Source: Otatea glauca (Eukaryota; Streptophyta; Magnoliopsida; Poales; Poaceae). From it: a stretch of 64,000 bases of DNA. Positions 46,227 to 57,371 of this stretch are shown in pieces. A program made the translations under genes and the position numbers. The notes beneath the pieces are model-generated. The model was not told the DNA's origin and did no database searches. It saw only the letters and a list, made by a program, of their open reading frames with translations. The stretch spans positions 53,510,188-53,574,187 of the forward strand of contig CM070718.1 in NCBI GenBank assembly GCA_036346275.1, in the 5' to 3' direction. The first letter of the stretch is position 1. The number at the start of each line of letters is the position of its first letter.

Positions 46227-49200
46227 ATGGCCGCTAACCAGGAACAAGTGCCGGATGGCGCTGAGCATTTGAACCAAAGCCCGGAACAAAGCCTGACAAG
46301 CTTCCTCAACCTGCAGCAAACCGAGGCAACAAACATACCCGAGGTAATTATTTTAGACCAAATTTTCACGTATACCGATTAGACGAGTAATGAAATAGTC
46401 AAAATGCAGGGCCAAACATCACGTGAACAGAGGCAGCATCGTCACCGAGGTCCTAACAAGTTGCGGACGGGTGAACGAAAGGTGATCGTGGAGCTTAATG
46501 CAGTCGGCGAACCGGTTATACTAGCATCACTGCTTGGGCCATACCGAACAGCATGCGGGGTCCTAGCTAGAGATAACGTACCCATCACCTACAAATCATG
46601 GACACATCGTGGCGTTTGCCCGTCGTATATTCCCGATGAAATCAAGGAAGCATTGTGGACAGATTTGACATCCAAGTTTCAGTTTCCCGAAGATCAGTTG
46701 GAGCATGCGAAGAAACGTGCACTAGCCATCATGGGAAACTCCTGGAAGAATTGGAAGACAAAGCTGAATAAGGAGTATGTGAAGAAGGATGAAACGCCGA
46801 ATTTTGATACGTACCCGAGGTTGAGGCAATTTTGGGATGAATTCGTGCAATATAAGAAGTCTGATGAAGCCCAAGCTATTAGTGAAAAGAACAAAGCAAA
46901 CTCGGACAAGAACATTTACCCCCATACGCTAGACACCGGTGGCTACGTGAAGAAAGTACCCAAGTGGGATGCAAGGGAAGAAGAGCTAATTCTTAGTGGA
47001 GTTGTTCTGCGACGTCCGAGATGGCCCCAAGATCAAAGTCTTGGATGCTTGCGAGGAGCTAGTCTGTCGGATGATGACAGCTTAAGCTTCATAAGCGAGA
47101 AAGAAGAGGAAATTTCAAAGAAGATCGCGGATGCCCATGCCCAAGCTACCTGTGCTTCCAACCAAGAAGAGAGAACGACGAGCTAACACGCGCCTGGTAA
47201 CAAAGAGCACCTGGTCGTACTAGAGGTTAGGCTTGGTGCCTGGAAGCGGCGTTCCCAGAGGACGCTTCTATCTATAAGCGTCCGGCTAACTAGACAAGAA
47301 CAGTTGGATGCACGTGTACGAGTAATAGAAGAAAGGATGCATGTAAAGGAAATTCAATTTCAAAACAGATACAAAAGATGCAAGAAATGCTAGCGAAGTC
47401 CTCAACGAACGTCAGGCACATGACCTCCAGAGTCCCGCCGTTGCTCGTAAAGCGACCAGCGTCCGCGGACCCTCCCAAGAGGACTCGGCTGTAGTTTTCC
47501 GTGGACAAAATCGTAGAGCCGACACGTTGCGATGCACACGCCTCTAGCGAACATAACCATTAAGGTGGTGAAGGGATGGCTTGGCCATGCGGCGAGGGCG
47601 ATGTTGCATAACCGCCAATTCCCGAGGGATACGCCGAGTATCGATGAGACGGTGTGGTTGACAATTACCGTGAAGTTGAGGTACGATCCCAATGAGGAAG
47701 GTAGAAATACTCTTGGACAAAGCACGGGCACATTCATCGCGTGGCGCAAGCGCTACATAATGTTTTTTTCCGATGACGACAATGGCGATGATGATACTAA
47801 TCATGACGGCGCGGCCTATCCTGGTAGTAAAAGTCCTCCTCCGTCACCAAAAAAAGTCGCCTCCTCCTCCAGCGCCACGAAAAAATAATGAAAGAGCACC
47901 GCAATCTCAAAATTCATCACGGCCACGGGAAAAGTGCACATCCGTGAAGCCAAGACAACTGTAAGAAACGAGCATATGACATGACCAAGAAGAAACTAGA
48001 AAGGAAGTAGACGCCAGGTGATACTCACTTCAATAAGACGCCAAAGACTGATAAAGTTGAAATCGGTCGCCAAAAGAGATTTCTCCTAGACATAGCGACG
48101 GTTAAACAGATCGACGGCAACGAATCTCCTCAACCTAGCCAACGATCGGACTACGAGCGCATCTCTGGCGTAAATCTAAAGGACAGGTTGGTAAAAGAGC
48201 TACTGCAGCACTGTAAGGGTGCTAAAGGCGTGGCCCCCTCTAAGGTGGAAGTTCGTTAACGGGAAGCATTGGTGGATCCAAACGAGGAGCGAGATCGACG
48301 ACACGATTCACGGCGTCTACATCAATGGTATCGCAGTTTGTCCAAGAGACAAAAACGACGCTGTTCCCACCAAATACAAAGAAACGGATTTTCATAATAT
48401 GGACGGAGTTTTCGGGTAGAAACCTCCGAGTTATACCAGTTGTACCAACGAGATGCTCGGGCGTGTGCGTATTAAGAATGTGGACTCGTAAGTCTCTTGT
48501 ATAATTCAATCTTGTACATTCACGCACCCTTAAACTTAGTGTCTAACTTCTTTCTTATGTAGAATGGAGACAATGACACTCAGAGCGGACTTAAATGAAA
48601 GGGTAGGATTCCTCGATCCCGGCCTTGTCAACTGCAAACTTATTAAAGATCCATTGACGGAGAGAGAGATCGAGGAGTACGTAATAAAGGCACTGCTAAA
48701 GTTACAAGACAAGACCTACGTACTTTTACCCTACAACTTTCAGTACGTGTTTCCCTGCCTACTAGTCAGTTTTATCATGTGCAACACCATGTCATGACTA
48801 ATGGGCTTCTGCAGCTTTCACTGGATCCTTCTCGTCATTACGTTAGACGATAGTACGATCACTGTGTTGGACTCAATGAGGAAACCGACAAACGATTACA
48901 AAGAAGTAATAGAATTACTAGACAGGTAAACTCGGTCGTTGCGTTATTGCTCCCGTAATCTTTCATTCCATTGCACTTAATTGCACCTAATTAAGTTTAA
49001 TGAGTATTCATAACCATACACAGGGCGTACACAAAATACCACAAGAAGAGCACGCGGTACCGTCCATTCACGAAGAAGTTCAGAATAAAAACCGATTTTC
49101 CGTGCCTAAGACAACCGCAAGGGAACAATTTATGTGCATACTATGTAATGACACACATACACACGTTCGTCACTAACAGTACCGACTACAATGGCGAGAT

Positions 49201-49416
49201 GGTATATCATTACATGTTGACGCTTACTTTTCTTTATAAAAACTACGACGCTAATTAATGCATTATTTTCTTCAATGACAGCGCGTGAAGCTCGGCACCA
49301 ACAGCCTACTTGACAGCGAAGTTGAAGCCCTTCGAGAGCAGATGGCTGGGTTCATCGTTCGAGAAGTGATCAACCCGAATGGTGAGTTTTACGAACCACG
49401 CGCTACAATTAACTGA
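46227..49416 (+). pseudogene. CACTA A second gene: plant transposase (Ptta/En/Spm) region plus Ulp1-type protease
   Basis: Exon 1 is 46227-46343. Exon 2 from 46410 encodes a Ptta-type region (RHRGPNKLRTGERKVIVELN, SWKNWKTKLNKEY, GGYVKKVPKWDAREEEL) and meets a stop at 47184-47186. A DUF8039-like piece follows (47532-47888, PLANITIKVVKGWLGHAARA). Protease exons are about 48564-48742, 48815-48925, 49024-49201 and 49282-49416, with GT/AG borders. They carry FHWILLVITLDDS, LDSMRKP and QPQGNNLCAYYV, so the His, Asp, Gln and Cys (codon 49133) of a C48/Ulp1 protease are all present. Such proteases cleave SUMO-like tags; their role in CACTA elements is unclear. Stops and frame changes upstream suggest the full protein is not made, though missed splicing could explain some. 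Confidence 0.75.
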
Positions 49417-49725
49417 AATATGAACGATTGTCAATGAACAATGTAATAATTAGATATTACGATGATTTACTGTATTTCAATTATGCTTTACAAATACTTC
49501 ATTAATATTGTCATGATTAAATGAGTATTCAATATTCAATGTTAAATATTATGATGATTTAATATATTTGAATTATTCTTTACCAATACTTCATTAATAT
49601 TATGCATAACATATACCGCATGTAATACATGTCTTGTACAATATATATATAGTACAGCGTTACATCATACATATAATACAAAAAAAATTATGTAACCGGT
49701 TTTGGAGGATAATATGGCACTGTAC

Positions 49726-50096
49726 TTATCACTGTTGGTTTTAGAGAAATAACTGGCAGTGATAATACCTTATCACTGCCGGTTGGAAAATATTAAGTGG
49801 CAGTGATATGGATTATCACTACCGGTTGAAAAATAACAACCGGCAGTGATAATGTGTTATCATTGCCGGTTGAAAAATAACAACCGGCAGTGATAAGTTG
49901 TTAGCACTGCCGGTTATGGATAAAAATCCGGCAGTGATAATCCTTATTACTGCCGGTTGTATAATATAAACCGGCAGTGATATTATTATCACTGTCGGTT
50001 GAAGAACCGGCAGTGATAGTCCCGACTATCACTGCCAGTTAGGGAGTGCCGGGTCAACATCCGGCAGTGATGATGATGTTGATCCGGCAGTGATGT
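49726..50096. repeat. CACTA A right subterminal motif array
   Basis: Nine exact CACTGCCGG/CCGGCAGTG cores in inverted pairs, ending 17 bp before the element terminus. It is the counterpart of the left array. The stretch 49417-49725 before it is AT-rich 3' flank without a recognisable feature. Confidence 0.9.
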
Positions 50097-50299
50097 CCTT
50101 TTCTATAGTGGTGAGACCCTGACAGCTCATATAGAAGCACCATGGTTTCGCTCAAAGTATGACATTCTCTTAAGATACAGAGATACACACTTAAATAGAC
50201 ATTGCCAAATACCCTTAAAAGGACTAATTACTGCTTAGCTAGTTTGGATTGTGATGGCTTATAACTGGCAGTTGTACTTTACTATTTTATATAAATTAA

Positions 50300-50804
50300 C
50301 TCTAGATGATGATGTACTACGTACTCCTTTAGAGCCGGAACAAATACTTTACTAATTTTAGATATATTAACTATATGTGATAACATACTCTCATTTTAGA
50401 GCCATAACAAAATTATTGTACTAGAATCGCTAAAGATTTCGGTTTTAACTGACTATGCTCGATCGGTACTACAACACAGCAAGCACACCTTATCACAATG
50501 CCAAATTGACCCTAACAATTAAGACAACCATTCAAGCTTTGAAGCTGACATCTGATGCTTGTAAAATACCAAAACCCTATCGGGGGCTTAGTGCTTTACG
50601 GAATCTGGCCAGTAGAAATATTTTCAACTTGTTAATATAAAGGTGGCTTTGAATTGAATCTAACATGTTGTGGTTGAGGTTATACGTTCGTGGTACGATT
50701 CCCTCTTAAAAAAGATAGCTACAGATGGTATTAAAATTCTAATCCGCTGAGAAGCCTTAAGAAAAAGTCAAGACTTCGTTTCGTATTATACATGTGCGAC
50801 GCCC
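50300..50804. repeat. copy 1 of a 555-bp tandem repeat (shortened)
   Basis: It shares ordered blocks with 61503-62640: tttagagccataac, gaagctgacat..gatgc, ctatcgggggcttagtgctt, tggctttgaattgaatct. About 100 bp present in the other copies is missing here (between attaagacaacc and gaagctgac). CACTA B is inserted at its right end. 50117-50299 shows nothing recognisable apart from the acceptor-like site next to CACTA A. Confidence 0.85.
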
Positions 50805-50839
50805 ACTACTACAGAACTAGGCATCACAACCAGCTATTA

Positions 50840-51070
50840 GAAGCGGTTTGGTGCGAACCCGTTGTGATCTTCGCACTAGAAGCGGTTCGTTGGCAACGGT
50901 CCGGAGAGGGCTTCCAGAAGCGGTTGGAAACACGAACCGCTTCCGAAGGTTGCGTTCTAGAAGCGGTTCTTTTCTCAAACCGCTTCTGATTTTCAGAAGC
51001 GGTTTGAGAAAAGAACCGCTTCTAGAACGCAACCTTCGTGCGGTTCGTGTCTCCAACCGCTCGAAGCCCT
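50840..51070. repeat. CACTA B left subterminal motif array with a large palindrome
   Basis: Repeated AGAAGCGGTT/AACCGCTTCT motifs. Positions 50926-51054 form a palindrome with arms of about 60 bp (one small indel or mismatch cluster near the outer end) around a loop of about 5-7 bases. Confidence 0.9.
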
Positions 51071-51711
51071 CCCGCATAGCGCATTTAAACCCTTCTTCCT
51101 CCATGCGCCAAAGAGAGGTATCGAATCGATCGAGCAGAGAAGGCCGACCAAGCGCTGTTCTTGGGGAGGTGCTGTCCAAATTTTTAATTGGAGGTGATTA
51201 GCTCTAAATTAAGTGTTTCAAAGTTAGTAACATCATGTGAACATCCTTCTCACCTAGATATTGCTATTTTTTCAATGGATGTGGAGAAATCTTGAACTTT
51301 TTAAGCATTATCGAAAATTTGTTTTCCGTGCCTTGTTTTATTGTTGTATGAAGATGTAGATGGAGATCTAGTTCAAAATATGACATTACAAGGTAAAGGT
51401 GATTGGAAGCTTTAGATCTATGTGGTTGTTAGCTTTAGAATCTTAAATATCACAATATTGGGAGAGATCTAGGTACAACATTGCAAGGAAGTAATTATTG
51501 GTGTATGAAATAAAATAGAAAAACATGTAGAAGGATAAAAATAATTACAAAGGTAGGAAGGGATACAAAATAATTAGAAAGGTAGGTCTTTAATTGGATG
51601 ACGTGTAGGTGGAGTTTTTTTGTTGGGTTTAAATGTTACGAAATTTAAGTTAGGTTATAATTTTTCTAACGAATTTGTTATAATTTTTAATGAAATTATA
51701 ACTTGGTATAG

Positions 51712-54700
51712 ATGAATCGGCAATAGATGTACAATGCGGACCGTCGCTCGAGAGAGTTCATTGATGGCGTGCGAGCTTTTCTCGATGCGGCCGTTGCATT
51801 CTTGCCTCGAGCGACTTCATATGTTGTCCGTGTGTAGATTGCAAGAACGAGAAGGAGCACTCCAGCGATGGCAAGTTATGAACCACTTGATCATGAGAGG
51901 TTTCATGCCAAACTATACATTGGAGCAACCATGGCGAAGTTGAGGTGATTAGCCAGAAGGCGATGAAGAAGACGAGGAAGAGGAAGATGGATTCAACGAG
52001 ATCCCTGACGACACGCAATCTTGTTCCGTGGAAGAAACACTTGGTGACTTTGGTGATGATGAGCTAGACCAGATCTTTGCGTGGACGGAGAGGGAGACTA
52101 CAGATGAAAGACGGTTTGAGAAGTTTCAACAGCATGTTAGAGGACCACAGAACTCCTTTGTACCCAAACTGTAGGCGGGGCCACAAAAGTTGCGTACCAC
52201 TGCTGGAACTCATGCAATGGAAGGCTAAAAATGGTGTGTCGGATAAGGGATTCGATGAGGTGTTATCACTCGTAAAGAAGTTGCTTCGAGAAGATAACAC
52301 TCGCTCGAATCTACATATGAAGCCAAGCAAGTCGTCCTTTGGGATTGGAAGTACGAGAAGATACACGCATGTCCTAATGATTGTATCCCGTATCGTAATG
52401 AGTATGCCGATTTGGATGTTTGTTCAGTGTGTAGAGAATCACGGTATAAGGTGAAGCGTGACGATCCAGGTGAAATAGATGGGGAGCGTAAGAAGAAGAG
52501 ACCTCCAGTTAAAGTGTTGTGGTATTTCCCTGTGATCCCCCGATTGAAACGTATGTTTGCTAACAAAGCGCATGCCCAGATGATGCGTTGGCACAAAGAA
52601 GAGCGTAAGGACGACGGGATGCTTAGACACCCTGCAGATGGCTCACAGTGGAGGAAAGTCGACCGGACGTACCCGGACTTCGCAGATGAGGTGAGAAACA
52701 TAAGGTTTGGGTTGAATACCGATGGGATGAATCCTTTCGGAGAATTGAGCAGCAGCCATAGCACCTGACCCGTTACACTATGTATCTATAACATTCCTCC
52801 ATGGCTGTGCATGAAGCGAAAGTATATCATGATGCCGTTGTTGATCCAAGGCCCCAAGCAACCCGAAAATGACATCGATGTCTACCTGAAACCATTGGTT
52901 GAAGATCTTGTGACGTTAATGGGACGATGGTGCAAGGGTATGGGATGAGTACAAAGGGAGTATTTCACCCTCGTGCATTGTTATTTGTAACAATCAACGA
53001 TCGCTCGCTCTCGGTAACTGTCCGCCCTAACTATCAAAGGATATAGAGTCCGCATCCAAAGGCTTAGATGAAACGGACGGCACGCACGAAAAACTCTCGG
53101 AAGGTTGTGTACATGGGTCACCTTAGGTTTCTTCTTACGAGTCACCCGTTGCGGAAGGAAGGCAGGAAATTTAACGGGCAACGAGACCTTCGTGCAAGGC
53201 CTCAGCATCGTAGTGGGCCACGTGTGTTTGCTATGGTAAAGGATTTGAAAGTAGTATTTGGAAAGGGTCCGGAAGCAAACATGTGCGTAATGAGGATGGT
53301 CATGCACCCATGTGGAAGAAGAAGTCAATATTTTGGGACTTGCCTTATTGGGAAGTTATGGAGGTTCACACACTCACTTGACTTCATGCACATCACGAAG
53401 AATGTCCGCTTGAACTCGCTAGGCTACATAGATATGTACGGAAAATCGAAAGATACACTGCAAGCTCGGAAGGACCTTAAACTCTTGGGCCGAGGAACGA
53501 CCTACATCCGAAAAGAGAGAGAAAGGACAACATTACCTACATCCTGCGAGCTACACTCTAAGCAAAGAAGAGAAAAAGCGTGATAGAGTTCCCGAGCAAT
53601 GTGAAGGTCCCTTCCGGATACTCCTCGAATGTAAAGAGACTCGTAAACACGAAAGAGAATAAAATCGTACACATGAAATCCCATGACTGCCTTGTGTTAA
53701 CGACACGCTTGCTCCCGATGGTGTGAGAGGCATACTTGCCCGAGTGGGTACGAGGACAATCACAAAGCTGTGTTCTTTTTCAACGCGATTTCACGAAGGT
53801 CATCGACCCGGATAAACTAAGTAAGCTGCGGGATGACGTGGTACAAAGTTTGGTTAGTCTTGAGATGATCTTTCCTCTTGCATTCTTTCATATTATGGTT
53901 CATCTCACTGCTCACCTTGTCAAAGAGATAGGTATCCTTGGACCTGTGTATCTACACAACATGTTCCCTTCGAGAGGTACATGAGTGTGCTAAAGAAGTA
54001 TGTTCAGAACCGTTCTCGTCCTAAGGATGCATTGCCGAGGGTTATGGGACAGAGGAGGTGATTGAGTTTTGTGTGGATTACATTAATGATCTAAACCCGA
54101 TCGGCGTCCCTATATCACGCCATGAGGGAGGCTACGGGAAAAGGGACACTAGGAAGGAAAGCAATTGCATGCAATGATCTTCTTACATTTAAGCAAGCAC
54201 ATTTCACGGTTTTGAAACAATCAACTATAGTGGCCCGTATGTCCTTGAGCACAAGAGTATTCTACGCGCGATTTCCGGGAGGTCCGAGGATTGGATAACA
54301 TCAAGCACATGGATTCCTTCGGTAGCTTGGTTACAAAAGTACATCCTTTTGAAAGGGTCGGACAATGAGCAGTTGTAACGCTTGGCTCGGGACCATCTAG
54401 TGAAATCGTGACATTCAAGGGGTGCGAGATAAATGGTTACACATTTTACACGAGATCGCAGGATAACAAGAGCACCAACCAAAATAGCGGTGTCCGTATA
54501 GACGCAGAAGACAACAAAGGCAAGGTGGATACATATTATGGTTTCATAGAAGAGATATGGGAGCTTGACTATGGACCTTTGAAGGTCCCTCTATTTAAGT
54601 GCCAATGGGTCAAACTGACTTCAAGCGGTGTGAAGGTAGACAAATACGGTATGACAATCGTGGACCTCACGCAAATCGGCTATAGGCGCGAACCGTTCGT

Positions 54701-55007
54701 CCTCGCGAACGATGTGAGACAGGTCTTCTACGTAATGGACATGTCAAGCAAACCTAAGAAGCATAAGGACAAGCAGAAAGATTGTAGTACTAAGCCAAAG
54801 CGACATGTGGTTCTACAAGGCAAACGAAGGATTGTTGGAGTTGAGGACGTCACAGACGAGGAAGAGTATAGTCAGTTCGACGAGATCCCTCCTTTTGCTG
54901 TGGATGTCGACATAAGCCTCTTCAATGACACAGACGTGGATACTCCTTTCATACGTCGCGATCATAATGAAGGAACACTTGTAAAGACAAAGTACGTTAC
55001 TACTTAA
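51712..55007 (+). pseudogene. CACTA B TNP2-type transposase (tnpD-like), broken
   Basis: ATG 51712 is followed by a stop at the fifth codon where the family has Trp (MNRQ-stop-MYNADRR). Further collinear pieces lie in different frames. 51830-51960 has the CPCVDCKNEKE motif, 52077-52360 the linker, and 52412-52768 reads VLWYFPVIPRLKRMFANKAH and NIRFGLNTDGMNPFGELSS. 53068-53583 has NSRKVVYMGHLRFLLTSHPL and DFMHITKNVRLNSLGYIDMY. 54408-55007 is the open DUF4216-type end (EINGYTFYTRSQDNKSTNQN). It is more decayed than the CACTA A copy, with many frameshifts. Both clearly derive from one ancestral gene. Confidence 0.88.
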
Positions 55008-55073
55008 GATGTACCCCTCTTGTATGAACTATGTATATGTAAGTCTTTACAAGATGAAGTGTTTATTTGGAAT

Positions 55074-55497
55074 GAATGTAAAGTGCCAAAATTCGGAATG
55101 AAACTAAAGTGATCAAAGCATTTTATGAAAATTATGGAATGAAAGTAAAGTCCTAAAAGCTTTTAAAAATTACGAAATGAAATCAAGTGCTAAAAGTTTT
55201 TCAAAAATATAGAATGAAACTAAATTGCTAAAAGCATTTTTAAAAATTACGAAATGAAATCAAGTGCTAAAAGCATTTTTAAAAATTACAAATGAAATCA
55301 AGTGCTAAAAGTTTTTCAAAAATATAGAATGAAACTAAATTGCTAAAAGCATTTTTAAAAATTACAAATGAAATCAAGTGCTAAAAGTTTTTCAAAAATA
55401 TAGAATGAAACTAAATTGCTAAAAGCATTTTTAAAAATTATGAAATGAAATCAGAGTGCAAAAGCACTCTTTAAAAATTATGAAATTAAATCAAGCG
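55074..55497. repeat. about 38-bp minisatellite after the tnpD-like stop
   Basis: Roughly eleven units of the form gaatgaaactaaattgctaa + aagcatttttaaaaatta or aaatgaaatcaagtgctaaa + agtttttcaaaaatata. The two unit types alternate to give a dimer of about 77 bp. The array starts about 65 bp after the stop codon and runs into the middle motif array. Confidence 0.9.
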
Positions 55498-55822
55498 GTT
55501 TGAGAAAAGAACCGCTTCTAGAGCGCAAACATTGAAACGGTTAGTAATAAGAACCGCTTCTAGAACGCAACATTCGAAGCGATTTTAGAAAAGAACCGCT
55601 TCTAGAGTGGACTATTCGAAGCGGTTAGTAACACCTACCGCTTGTAGAAGTCATCCCTCTATAAGCGGGTTGATCTAAATCCGCTTGTAGAGATATTCTA
55701 CAAGCGGTTCGTTCTACGAACCGCTTGTAGAAGTCATCCCTCTACAAGCGGTTGGTTCTAAAACCGCTTGTAGAGATTTGCTACAAGCGGTTGGTTATTA
55801 GAACCGTTTGTAGAAGTGCTCC
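55495..55822. repeat. CACTA B middle motif array
   Basis: Repeated AAGCGGTT/AACCGCTT motifs between the two genes. The left half carries the TTCTAG-type flank of the left array (sharing GAGAAAAGAACCGCTTCTAG with it). From about 55640 the right half carries the TTGTAG/CTACAAG-type flank typical of the right array. A TATAAAT at 55826 follows. Confidence 0.9.
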
Positions 55823-55825
55823 CTG

Positions 55826-56190
55826 TATAAATTTGAAACGCCCCGCCCTTTTCTCACACCCGAAATTTTCTAAGTCCCGGTCGACTTCCGCCAGCCGCAG
55901 CTCTGCTCTCTCCGGCCGCCGTCGCCTCCGTCCAAACCCCGCGTCACCGTCCTCGTCGACACCGTCGGCCTCCTCCGCCACCTCTCTGACTCCTACTCAC
56001 CACCTCGCCAACGCCAGTCCACCCGCGTGCGCTAGCTGCCCTCGTCGCCGCCGTCACTCCACCCCGGCCGCCGAAGCCTTCTCTACCACCCCGCCGACGC
56101 CTACTCCGCCACCAAAGCGCCGCCACACCGCCGTCCACCCAGGAGGACCGAGGTATTTGAGTGCACGCGTCGTCCTCCCTCTCTAGTTCG
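55826..56190 (+). promoter_or_regulatory. probable promoter and GC-rich leader of CACTA B second gene
   Basis: TATAAAT at 55826-55832 lies just after the middle array, then a GC-rich, Pro/Ser/Arg-coding-like stretch without recognisable protein. The placing equals that in CACTA A. 56190-57371 is AT-rich, presumably a leader intron, with nothing recognised. Confidence 0.5.
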
Positions 56191-57371
56191 GCATCCCACC
56201 ACATGTTCGGTGAAATGCCCACAAGTGCTGTGCTTGCTTGAAATTTTAATTCTAAATTAAACCAAAATGTATATTTTTCACTTAGTATGGAATTACAGAA
56301 CAATGCATATTTTCTTTTTATTATTTTGTTGTTTTTTATTTAATTTTGAATTTCAGTTCTAGTTTAGGATTTGTATATTAATTTAACTACTAATTTCATC
56401 TAATTTTTATTTCAAATCTATGTTAATTTTCATTGTTAGTTTTTATTTAGTTTTGCATATCAATTTTAGGTAGAATTCATACACAAATCCAGTTGATAAT
56501 TTTTATCTGTTTGGTTGGTCATATAACTTCGCTTAGTTTTACACGTCACATGCTTTAGAAGTTTACAGTTTAGACTACCTTTCTTGCAAAACTTTGTCAG
56601 AAGTCGGCACAGAAACTGTGACTTGCTAAACTTTTGATTCTTCTCATTGTAAAATAACTAAATAAGTGTCTTGTCTGATCGTCCAATGCAGTTTTTGGAC
56701 AGTCATTTATACCACACAGATGAACTTACATATATACTCTCTTCATGTTATGTCGTCGACACGTATATGGAATCAGGACTACACACCAGTCTCGTTACAT
56801 TCTTTTTTTGACACGTAATGAGATGGGCACGAGGCTCCTCTGTGTTTATGTATGCACGTATATATATAAATCTCTATAACAAATATCATTAAGCAAATGC
56901 TCCTAGCCAATCAAAGATTATCTGCCTATATTCTTCATTTAAAGAAACATTCCTAGTTTGTGATAATTGGCACGATATATGTTCAAGATCATAAACTAGC
57001 ATGTAGGGTTCTACCAGATAGATCTAATCATCACGATCAACACGACTAACTAATATGACCTCTTGTTCTAATAGAAAGGCACATGATCCTAGCGTTGCCC
57101 CCGATTATAGTTTTATACAACACAAGGATCAAACACGGTCAATGTTGCACATTTACTTTTGACACATAGTCCCTGTGTGTATGTTCTTGGTGTATTTCTT
57201 GTTCTTGTGTCCACGAGTTCGTGTTTGATCCTTGGGCTAGTTCCAACACGCCGTAGTACTTAATGCTTCTTTGTAGAAATTTATGTAATAATATGCTTGT
57301 GTTGTAATCTGTAATATGGTTGTTTCAAAGTAATATGATATTTATGTCAACATTTTTGCGAATTAGTAGAG

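Larger units (their letters stand above)
39357..50113 (+). mobile_element. CACTA (En/Spm) transposon A, 10.76 kb
   Basis: The left end CACTACTACAGAG and the reverse complement of the right end, CACCACTATAGAA, agree at 10 of the first 12 positions. An exact 3-bp duplication AGA flanks the element (39354-39356 and 50114-50116). It carries three arrays of the motif ATCACTGCCGGTT and its inverse (left, middle, right), a TNP2-type transposase gene, and a second gene with plant-transposase and Ulp1-protease regions. The tnpD-like gene has stops and frameshifts, so the element is not autonomous through this gene. Confidence 0.93.

Noticed and set aside
39390..50096. Regularly repeated inverted motifs resembling a CRISPR array
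   Set aside because: Motifs are in both orientations, spacing is irregular, spacers are not unique, and they belong to CACTA ends in a plant genome.
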